20,828 nucleotides of DNA from CAYXOX01 sp964466745 (GTDB lineage: Bacteria > Pseudomonadota > Alphaproteobacteria > Rhodobacterales > Rhodobacteraceae), in NCBI GenBank assembly GCA_964466745.1, contig CAYXOX010000043.1, positions 1-20,828 on the forward strand, read 5' to 3'. Made by a program: the position numbers and the translations under genes. Under the pieces are notes generated by a model. It saw nothing but the letters and a program-made list of their open reading frames with translations. It searched no databases and was not told the origin of the DNA. Shown piece after piece: positions 15,235 through 20,828 of the stretch. The first letter of the stretch is position 1. Every line of letters begins with the position of its first letter.

Positions 15235-15918
15235 GTGACCAGGCCGGCGAACGAAACCGATCTTCTTCTGAACCGCCCCGTCGAACGCCACGGACGGCTG
15301 TTTTCCGAAGAGCTCGGGCTCGACCTGACGCTCAATACACCGTCTGTGCTGTTCCGCTGGGTGTGTGCGGCGCTTCGCATGAGCGCTCGCATCTCGCATG
15401 GACTTGCACTCGAAGCAGCGCGCGCGCTTTCCGATGCAAGCTGGACGACGGCCGAGCGCATGGCCGAAAGCACTTGGGTAGACCGGGTCGAGGCTCTTAA
15501 TGCCGCCGGCTATGCGCGCTACGACCAAAGGACGGCCAGCATGCCGGGAGATACGGCCTGCCTCTTGTGCGACAGGTACGACGGTGACTTTCGGAACTTG
15601 CGCGCCGCGTCGGCTCGCGATCCGCAAGGGCAGCGCACGGCACTCAACGCCCTCAAGGGAATCCGTAACGTCGGCGCCGCTATCTTCCTCCGGGATCTGC
15701 AGACCGTCTGGTCCGAGCATTTTCCCCTCATGGNNNNNNNNNNCCAGCCGGCGAGCAAGGCGGCGCAACGGTTCGGTCTGCCGGAAACGGCCGGGGCGTC
15801 GGCCGAGGGGGTAGCTCCCGGGCGTTTCGTTCGGATCGTGACGGCGTTGGTCAAAGTTGAATTGGAGGGCGTCGACCGCGCGGATCTGCTCGAAGATGCC
15901 GAAAGGAGCTCGCCGTGA
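15235..15918 (+). CDS. Helix-hairpin-helix endonuclease-like protein (contains 10-N assembly gap)
   Basis: About 227 residues across the gap. GTG 15235 with AGGAGGG (7 bases upstream) is preferred; ATG 15190 is an alternative start. The N-terminal half is helical. The segment LNALKGIRNVGAAIFLRDLQTVW (about 138-159) is a helix-hairpin-helix of the HhH base-excision-repair type, and the part after the gap (SKAAQRFGLP, then FVRIVTALVKVEL) matches small bacterial proteins annotated as endonuclease. The 10 Ns fall between residues 166 and 171; the frame is kept and the missing piece is near the expected size. No catalytic Lys/Asp of endonuclease III or iron-sulfur cysteines can be confirmed. First gene of a four-gene unit; its stop overlaps the next start (GTGA). 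Confidence 0.75.
   Translation: MTRPANETDLLLNRPVERHGRLFSEELGLDLTLNTPSVLFRWVCAALRMSARISHGLALEAARALSDASWTTAERMAESTWVDRVEALNAAGYARYDQRTASMPGDTACLLCDRYDGDFRNLRAASARDPQGQRTALNALKGIRNVGAAIFLRDLQTVWSEHFPLMXXXXQPASKAAQRFGLPETAGASAEGVAPGRFVRIVTALVKVELEGVDRADLLEDAERSSP
15734..15743. other. Assembly gap (10 Ns)
   Basis: Ten undetermined bases within the HhH gene. The reading frame on both sides is consistent with one protein, so the true gap length is probably close to 10, or differs by a multiple of 3. Confidence 0.99.
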
Positions 15919-16601
15919 TCGGGGCGCCGTTCCTCCTTTATGGACCGGGGTCCGCGTCGAGACATCCCGATGCCCGCTACGAATACCGTGTGTGGTCCGG
16001 GGGGATGCATCCGACGCTATCGCATCTGCACCGCGGCTGGGCGCTTGTCGCCGCCGAACGGCGCAGCGACATTTACCTTCTGGGGCAGCAACCCGGCCGG
16101 TTTCTCGTGAAGCTCCGCAGCGGGCAACAGCTCGAAATCAAGCGGCGCATGCGTGACGTGGGCACGATCCAGCACTGGACAACACCGGTCTCGGCGGAGT
16201 TCCCGCTTTCCGCCGGGGACCGGGCGGCACTCAGCGAAGCCCTTGGCCTCTGCGGCGGGTTGAACCGGGAAGCCAGCCTGTCGCCGGCGCATCTGCTGTC
16301 GGTATTCGGAGCAGGGGAAAACGGCGTGATTTCGCAGATGGTGCGGAAATCGCGGCTTCTGTTCGAGCGCAGCGGTTGCAGGGCCGAGATCTGCCGCGTC
16401 GGCGTCGGCGGGTGGACCGGGTTTTCCGTCGCACTGGAAGCGGCCGCGCTGCCGGCGATCGCGCGCGCGACCGAAGAATTGCGTCTTGGGACCGATCCGA
16501 ACCGGTCCTATGGCGACATGCTCGCAAGTCTTGCCGGCCGCCAGCGGGCGCGTCCGGCTCCGCTCGTTCACGCCTGGAATTGCGAAAGGAAGGATCCATG
16601 A
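15915..16601 (+). CDS. CYTH-like protein of unknown function
   Basis: 228 residues, GTG start overlapping the HhH gene by 4 bases. Charged strands reminiscent of the CYTH/triphosphate tunnel fold occur in order: YEYRVW (22-27, in place of ExExK), RFLVKLRSGQQLEIKRR (about 62-78), MVRKSRLLFERSG, AEICRVGVGGWTGFSVALEA (Glu at both ends) and a terminal NRSYGDMLA. CYTH enzymes bind inorganic triphosphate or nucleotide triphosphates with metal ions. The alternating acidic/basic residues fit, but the first motif has lost one Glu, so activity is uncertain. This is my inference from the pattern; no family was confirmed. The stop overlaps the SDR start by 4 bases (ATGA). Confidence 0.6.
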   Translation: MIGAPFLLYGPGSASRHPDARYEYRVWSGGMHPTLSHLHRGWALVAAERRSDIYLLGQQPGRFLVKLRSGQQLEIKRRMRDVGTIQHWTTPVSAEFPLSAGDRAALSEALGLCGGLNREASLSPAHLLSVFGAGENGVISQMVRKSRLLFERSGCRAEICRVGVGGWTGFSVALEAAALPAIARATEELRLGTDPNRSYGDMLASLAGRQRARPAPLVHAWNCERKDP

Positions 16602-17368
16602 AACGGCTCGACGGTATGGTCTGCATTGTGACAGGCGGCGCGCAGGGCATCGGCAGGGCCACCTGCCTGAGGCTCGCCGAAGAAGGTGCCAAGGTCGCGA
16701 TCACCGATATCGAAGACGAAGAAGGCCGGCATCTGCGCGACGAAATCCGGGAACAGGACGGAATCGCCGAGTACTGGCGTCTCGACGTCACCGATGAGAA
16801 GTCCGTTGAGGAGGTGTTCGACGAAATCGCCGGTGAGCTGGGGAAGATCGACGTCCTCGTGAACAACGCCGGGATTTCCGGGGCCGACAGGCCGACCGAT
16901 GAAGTTACTGCCGAGGAGTGGCGCAAGGTCATGGACGTCAACGTGAACGGCGTATTCTACGGCACGAAGGCTGCGATCCCGCATATGCGTCGAAACCGTG
17001 GCGGCAGCATCATCAACCTGTCGTCGATATACGGCATCGTCGGCGCTCCCGATATTCCGCCCTATCACGCCTCGAAGGGTGCGGTGCGCGAGATGAGCAA
17101 GACCGATGCCGTGCTCTATGCCAAGGAAGGCATCCGCGTGAACTCCGTCCATCCCGGCTTCATCTGGACGCCCCTGGTGCAGGCCATGGCCGAGGCGTCG
17201 GAGGACGGTCCCGAAGCCTTCCGCGCCCATCTCGACGCGTTGCATCCCGTGGGTCACGTCGGCGAGCCGGGCGACATCGCGGCCGGCATCGCCTACCTCG
17301 CGTCGGACGATGCGAAATTCGTGACCGGATCCGAACTCGTTATCGATGGCGGCTATACCGCGCAGTAG
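16598..17368 (+). CDS. SDR family NAD(P)-dependent oxidoreductase
   Basis: 256 residues, classical SDR. Cofactor loop TGGAQGIG (12-19), Asp37 after the second strand (AITD) favouring NAD(H), NNAG (89-92), catalytic Ser143, Tyr156 and Lys160 (YHASK), and the C-terminal GGYTAQ end. It resembles cyclohexanol/3-beta-hydroxysteroid or glucose-1-dehydrogenase-type SDRs, but the substrate cannot be read from sequence. ATG 16598 follows GGAAGGA. Coupled to the CYTH-like gene by a 4-base overlap and 12 bases before the nitroreductase gene, so it belongs to the same unit. Unlike PhaB it lacks the PhaB-specific C-terminal pattern. Confidence 0.93.
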   Translation: MKRLDGMVCIVTGGAQGIGRATCLRLAEEGAKVAITDIEDEEGRHLRDEIREQDGIAEYWRLDVTDEKSVEEVFDEIAGELGKIDVLVNNAGISGADRPTDEVTAEEWRKVMDVNVNGVFYGTKAAIPHMRRNRGGSIINLSSIYGIVGAPDIPPYHASKGAVREMSKTDAVLYAKEGIRVNSVHPGFIWTPLVQAMAEASEDGPEAFRAHLDALHPVGHVGEPGDIAAGIAYLASDDAKFVTGSELVIDGGYTAQ

Positions 17369-17380
17369 CGAGCAAGCGGC

Positions 17381-18433
17381 ATGCCGAAACCAAGCGGGGC
17401 GCCTGCCAGGCTGGCCAACCCCTGGACAGTCGAGCCTGACGCTTTTCCCGCCACGTCTGGAACGGCCGACCAGCTGCGTTTCCTGCTGAACTACGCGGTA
17501 CTGGCGCCGTCGGGTCACAACACCCAGCCGTGGCTGTTCGACGTCGAAGACGGCGTGGTCGATGTACTGGCCGATCGCCGGCGGCGCCTGCCCGTCGTCG
17601 ATCCAGACGACAGGGAGCTGACCATCAGTTGCGCCGCTGCCGCAAAGACGCTGGTGCTTGCGGCGCGCCAGTTCGGGGTGGCCGCGGCCCTGACGCTGTT
17701 GCCTGAGGGACCGGGCGCGGACGTGATTGCGCGGGTCGAGGTCACGTCCGAATCTGATGCGCCCCGGTCGCGCGCGGTGCTGGACGCGATCAAGCGGCGG
17801 CGTACGACGCGTACCGAGTTCGCGCAGGACAACCTGCCCGTGCGGATCCGTGCCGACTGCGCGGCTTCCGCGAAGCGGCACGGTATCCAGCTTGCCTTCG
17901 CCGGCGACGCCGCGACCCACGACGCCATCGCGGACCTTGTCGCGGAGGGCGACCGCCGACAGTTCAACGACCCCGATTTCCGCCGCGAGCTTGCGGAGTG
18001 GATCCGCCCCAGGATGTCACCCCAACGCGACGGGTTGTCGGGTGTGGGCTTCGGTCTGCCCGATGCATTGTTGGGGGCTGGCGCATTCATGATCCGTACA
18101 TTCGACATAGGCGGCGCGGCCGCCAGCGGCGACGCGCGCAGGATCCGTGAGGGCACCCCCCTGTTCATGGTGCTTTCCAGTGGCGACGATACCCCTGCTG
18201 ATTGGGCCGCCACGGGCTGCGCGCTTGGTGAAATCCTCACGACCCTCTCGGCCAGGGGCTGGACCGTCTCCTATCTCAATCAACCCATAGAGGTTCCCGA
18301 CCTGCGTCCGAAGCTGCGGGATGCTCTGGGGATCGGACAGGTCCCGCAGATGCTCATGCGGGTAGGCCGGGCGAAGCTGCCACCGCCGGCTGCGCGTCGC
18401 CCCGTAAAGAAGGTTCTCGTGGCAAAACACTGA
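17381..18433 (+). CDS. Acg family nitroreductase-like flavoprotein
   Basis: 350 residues, about twice a single nitroreductase domain. The diagnostic motif YAVLAPSGHNTQPWLF (residues 38-53) is shared with Acg-type FMN proteins. A second half contains RRRTTRTEF, a typical FMN-contact segment, and later GCALGEILTTLSARGWTVSYLNQPIE, close to the second nitroreductase-like half. Members such as mycobacterial Acg lack several nitroreductase lid residues and are thought to sequester flavin, being induced under hypoxia or dormancy. Role here is inference. The C-terminal tail is basic (RRPVKKVLVAKH). ATG 17381 has only a weak binding site. Last gene of the + unit; convergent with the MntP-like gene. 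Confidence 0.88.
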   Translation: MPKPSGAPARLANPWTVEPDAFPATSGTADQLRFLLNYAVLAPSGHNTQPWLFDVEDGVVDVLADRRRRLPVVDPDDRELTISCAAAAKTLVLAARQFGVAAALTLLPEGPGADVIARVEVTSESDAPRSRAVLDAIKRRRTTRTEFAQDNLPVRIRADCAASAKRHGIQLAFAGDAATHDAIADLVAEGDRRQFNDPDFRRELAEWIRPRMSPQRDGLSGVGFGLPDALLGAGAFMIRTFDIGGAAASGDARRIREGTPLFMVLSSGDDTPADWAATGCALGEILTTLSARGWTVSYLNQPIEVPDLRPKLRDALGIGQVPQMLMRVGRAKLPPPAARRPVKKVLVAKH

Positions 18434-18461
18434 ACCCGGGCGTCGTGCCGGCGCCACGGTG

Positions 18462-19010
18462 TCAGATCCATCCGGCCCAGACCATCCATGCGACGGCCAG
18501 AAGCAGCACGCCCGATATCGCCTCGGCCGGGGTCTCGAAGTCGCGGCGGCCCATCGCGCCAAGACGAAGCCCGATCCAGGCGAAGACGACCGAGCAGAGC
18601 ATGATCACCGTCGCCGTCAACAGCGCCGGCACGCCGCCCAGCCCTAGGCCGAAGCCTACAACGAGATTGTCGAGGCTCAGCCCCGCCGAAAGCGCGATCA
18701 GCCCGCGCCAGCTCGACAGCCATCGAGCCATTCTTTTCGCGTCTGGCGTGATGCGGGTTGAAACGAGCAGGGTCCAGATCCCCAGGCCCGCGATCAGAAG
18801 CGGCCCGAGCCACGTGGCTTGTTCGGCCAGCTGGCCGGAGATACGGCGGCCGAGTGCGAGGCCGAGAAGTGGCACGCCGAATTCGAACGCAGCGAACACC
18901 GTGAGAATGCGCAGGCGCCGGTCGGCCTGCCCCAGCGAGCCGAGCGCCAGGCTCGTGGCGAAGTTGTTCGATCCGACAACAACGCCGAGGACAAGCAGTT
19001 GCAGTACCAC
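18462..19010 (-). CDS. MntP-like (DUF204) membrane protein
   Basis: 182 residues with six hydrophobic segments in two repeats, the layout of MntP manganese exporters. Repeat motifs: GSNNFATSLALG (13-24) and LSLDNLVVGFGLG (111-123). In MntP both repeats carry a membrane Asp; here the first is Asn15 and the second Asp114 is kept, so Mn2+ transport is not certain. GTG 19010 has AGGGAG 5 bases upstream. The same frame upstream stays coding-like for about 26 codons (from about 19085), with no standard start codon, up to a TAA at 19149-19151. No yybP-ykoY riboswitch motif was recognised in the 140 bases upstream. Confidence 0.8.
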   Translation of the reverse strand: MVLQLLVLGVVVGSNNFATSLALGSLGQADRRLRILTVFAAFEFGVPLLGLALGRRISGQLAEQATWLGPLLIAGLGIWTLLVSTRITPDAKRMARWLSSWRGLIALSAGLSLDNLVVGFGLGLGGVPALLTATVIMLCSVVFAWIGLRLGAMGRRDFETPAEAISGVLLLAVAWMVWAGWI

Positions 19011-19982
19011 GTTGGCTCCCTTGTGCGAGCGGATCCGTTGGCGGACCGCCTCGGCGACCAGGGCGATGGTCCGCTTGACGGACTCCGGTCCGAGCCCGTG
19101 GCCCGGACGTGCCGGCGCCGGTCCCTGCCAGCCTGCCTTGAACCCCTTTTAGAGGGTTCGGTGGCCGCCGGCCATGGCACGGCCGAAGATTGCCGGCGCG
19201 GGGACCGGGAAGATGGCTCCCAACGCTGCCGTGGCCCAGAACGCGCACGACCGTTTCGGTCCCTGAGCCGCGAACGAGGACGTGGTTCGAAGACGCGAGG
19301 GAGTTGGACGACGGCAGGACGCAGGTGCCGCCTTGCGGCCGGTGAGGCCGCCTTTCGAACGGGCACATGCCGCCGCGCAAACCCTCAAGACAATAGGCAG
19401 CGGCACGCCGAACGCCGCGAGCGCATTCGAGGCACGGGCCGGTGTCTTCCAGGCCGCGGTTCCGAGCCGAGATGCCTCCCTCGCGCAAAGAAGCGCGATC
19501 GGGCCATGCCCGCCTTCGAGGGATGGTGCCGCGCCGGCGAAAACGACGGCAAGCTTTTCCAGCCGCTCGAGCGGGGCCGAGGCCTTCTCGCACTGCATCG
19601 CCTCGCCATTGCGGTAGAAGGCCCTTTGCTGCACGGGATCGATGAATGCCGGTGGCCCTCGGCGCATTTTTCCCTGATACGCCCCGTCCCGCTTGCACTT
19701 GTCGCGCTGCTTGAGCACCTGATGCCAGCCTGTCGGGCGCAAGGCGCGGGGCCAAGCTGCCACGCATCCCGAGATCCCTCGCGTCGCGACAAGGCATCGT
19801 CAACGCACCCCAAACCCTGTGGCGGGGCGCTCCTTCGCCGTCGTGGGAACCTCGATCGCGCTTGCCGCACCGGGCTTGTTCGGGGCAAAAATCCACGGGT
19901 GTCTTCGTTCGGATGACGTGCGCTGGGCAAGCCGGGGTTGCGGTGGGCGCTTTCGGCAGGAAGCAACCGGAGGCGTCGACCG
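19011..19982. other. About 970 bases without a confident gene
   Basis: Spacer between the divergent MntP-like gene and the YiiX-like gene. All six frames hold long open stretches because of high GC, but none shows a recognisable domain except the weak candidate on the minus strand. An AACCC…GGGTT hairpin lies at 19141-19158. GGAGG at 19969-19973 belongs to the next gene. No tRNA, rRNA, IS end or CRISPR repeat was recognised. Confidence 0.6.
19149..19763 (-). CDS. Candidate ORF, possible degenerate gene
   Basis: 204 residues from GTG 19763, or about 172 from ATG 19667, which has a better position after GGGAAAA. The stretch after that ATG (FIDPVQQRAFYRNGEAMQCEKA, then LERLEKLAVVFAGA) uses codons with G/C third positions like a real gene; later parts look like low-complexity Arg/Ala/Pro. 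No family recognised. It ends at TAA 19149-19151, inside an AACCC…GGGTT hairpin (19141-19158). It may be a small real gene, the front part of a frameshifted gene, or chance. Confidence 0.25.
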   Translation of the reverse strand: MAAWPRALRPTGWHQVLKQRDKCKRDGAYQGKMRRGPPAFIDPVQQRAFYRNGEAMQCEKASAPLERLEKLAVVFAGAAPSLEGGHGPIALLCAREASRLGTAAWKTPARASNALAAFGVPLPIVLRVCAAACARSKGGLTGRKAAPASCRRPTPSRLRTTSSFAAQGPKRSCAFWATAALGAIFPVPAPAIFGRAMAGGHRTL

Positions 19983-20828
19983 ATGGCGCGAAACAAGCAG
20001 AGCTGGATCGACAGGGCGCTCGACCGCACAGGGCGCCGTCTCGCATCGGCGCTCCACCGGAGCGCTCCGGGATACAAGCCCCGTACGCCGTCCGACTTCG
20101 AGACCCTCGGCCGAATCCTGCGCCCCGGAGATGTCCTGCTCGTCGAAGGCGAGGAACGGGTCTCCACGGCCATCAAGTATCTGACGCAATCCACATGGTC
20201 GCATGCCGCGATGTACGTGGGTGCGGAGCTCTTCGAGCGGGCGGAGAATGCGGAGCAGCACCAACTCGTGGAGGTGAATCTCGGTGAGGGCTGCGTCTCC
20301 TCCCCGCTTTCGAAATACGCCACCTTCAGTACCCGGATCTGCAGGCCGGTAGGCCTGACCGATGCCGAGCGCGCGCAGGTCGCCACCTTCATGATCGAGC
20401 GGATCGGCCTCAAGTACGACCTGCGCAACATCTTCGATCTGTTGCGCTATTTCCTCCCCACGCCACCTGTTCCGGTGCGCTGGCGGCGGCGGATGCTCGC
20501 CTTGGGTTCGGGCGATCCGACACGGGCAATCTGCTCTTCGCTGATCGCGCAGGCGTTCCAGTCGGTGCGCTACCCCATCCTGCCCAGCGTGACCACGGTG
20601 AAGGTTCGAAAGGGATCGCGGGAGGCGCGGGAGGAAATCCTGCATATCCGCCACCATTCGCTGTTCGCACCGAGAGATTTCGACCTTTCGCCCTATTTCG
20701 AAATCGTCAAACCGCATATCGCGGGCGACTTCGATCATCGCAGCCTCAGGTGGGCGTCACCGTCGCAGCAGGCGGATGACGGCAACATGGCAGAACGCGG
20801 CGGCCGCCACGGCGAGGGCGATCCGGCC
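19983..20828 (+). CDS. YiiX-like permuted NlpC/P60 papain-fold protein, 3' end beyond the window
   Basis: 282 codons visible, no stop before the edge. Permuted papain-type order His-Glu-Cys is present: His74 in TWSHAAMYVG, Glu97 in HQLVEVN and Cys184 in AICSSLIAQAF. The GDVLLVEG start of the domain (49-56) and KYDLRNIFDLLRYF (144-157) match the YiiX/YaeF group of hydrolases or lipid-acyl-modifying enzymes. There is no signal peptide at the N-terminus (MARNKQSWIDRA), so it is probably cytoplasmic. ATG 19983 has GGAGG 9 bases upstream. Family similarity seems to end near residue 257 (…DHRSLRW), so the last 25 residues may be a tail, or the true stop may have been lost. Confidence 0.82.
   Translation, partial: MARNKQSWIDRALDRTGRRLASALHRSAPGYKPRTPSDFETLGRILRPGDVLLVEGEERVSTAIKYLTQSTWSHAAMYVGAELFERAENAEQHQLVEVNLGEGCVSSPLSKYATFSTRICRPVGLTDAERAQVATFMIERIGLKYDLRNIFDLLRYFLPTPPVPVRWRRRMLALGSGDPTRAICSSLIAQAFQSVRYPILPSVTTVKVRKGSREAREEILHIRHHSLFAPRDFDLSPYFEIVKPHIAGDFDHRSLRWASPSQQADDGNMAERGGRHGEGDPA
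20757..20828 (-). CDS. Possible C-terminal end of a membrane protein (partial)
   Basis: On the minus strand the edge reads RIALAVAAAAFCHVAVIRLLRR then TGA, a hydrophobic helix closed by Arg-Arg as in polytopic proteins. It would be convergent with and overlap the tail of the YiiX-like frame by about 70 bases. Only 23 residues are visible, so it cannot be assigned. Confidence 0.35.
   Translation of the reverse strand, partial: GRIALAVAAAAFCHVAVIRLLRR

Noticed and set aside
19011..19150. yybP-ykoY manganese riboswitch upstream of the MntP-like gene
   Set aside because: None of the conserved riboswitch core segments is recognisable.
18280..20046. 588-codon minus-strand open frame
   Set aside because: Runs antisense to the nitroreductase and YiiX-like genes and out of frame with the MntP-like gene; no recognisable motif.
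1..20828. CRISPR arrays, tRNA/rRNA genes, insertion sequences, phage genes
   Set aside because: No spaced direct repeats, no cloverleaf or rRNA-like segments and no transposase or integrase motifs were seen.

Overview
The window is GC-rich and densely coded, with Shine-Dalgarno sites of the GGAGG/AAGGAGG type, many 4-base ATGA/GTGA gene overlaps and acidic proteins. Gene content (N-type ATPase, PhaC/PhaB/PhaA, hydratase-like/phosphotransacetylase fusion plus acetate kinase, Acg-type nitroreductase) points to an alphaproteobacterium, most likely of the Rhodobacteraceae or a close relative. That placement is inference; no rRNA or marker gene is present. A run of 10 Ns at 15734-15743 shows that this is a draft assembly.

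Region 1 (1-5893, + strand): nearly the whole N-ATPase operon in its hallmark order atpD(partial)-C-Q-R-B-E-F-A-G. It has no delta gene, but the long b subunit carries a delta-like C-terminal segment. The c subunit has two membrane carboxylates. This is normally a second rotary ATPase, an ATP-driven ion pump, alongside the housekeeping F-ATPase.

Region 2 (5909-8238): a flavodoxin-like gene (-) broken by an apparent one-base deletion; a two-CBS-domain protein (+) read divergently from it across a hairpin- and palindrome-rich spacer; and an MFS transporter (-).

Region 3 (8328-15106, all - strand): one probable transcription unit reading small membrane protein > phaA > phaB > phaC > hydratase-like/phosphotransacetylase fusion > ackA, possibly continuing into the MFS gene. 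It joins polyhydroxybutyrate synthesis (acetyl-CoA to polymer) with the acetyl-phosphate/acetate branch (acetyl-CoA to acetate plus ATP). Both are outlets for excess acetyl-CoA when respiration is limited. The hot-dog domain of the fusion lacks the hydratase catalytic His.

Region 4 (15235-18433, + strand): a tight four-gene unit divergent from region 3: HhH-type endonuclease-like protein, CYTH-like protein, SDR dehydrogenase and Acg-family nitroreductase homologue. A palindrome (TTAACG-2-CGTTAA) lies in the divergent spacer. The first two genes are the least understood in the window.

Region 5 (18462-20828): an MntP-like membrane protein (-); about 970 bases without a confident gene, holding one candidate ORF; a YiiX-like permuted NlpC/P60 protein (+) running off the edge; and perhaps the C-terminal end of a membrane protein entering from the right on the - strand.

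Taken together, the contents suggest an energy/redox-stress island: ion pumping, acetyl-CoA overflow and flavin/NAD redox proteins. No classic FNR box (TTGAT-N4-ATCAA) was seen in the intergenic regions, so oxygen control is not shown by the sequence.
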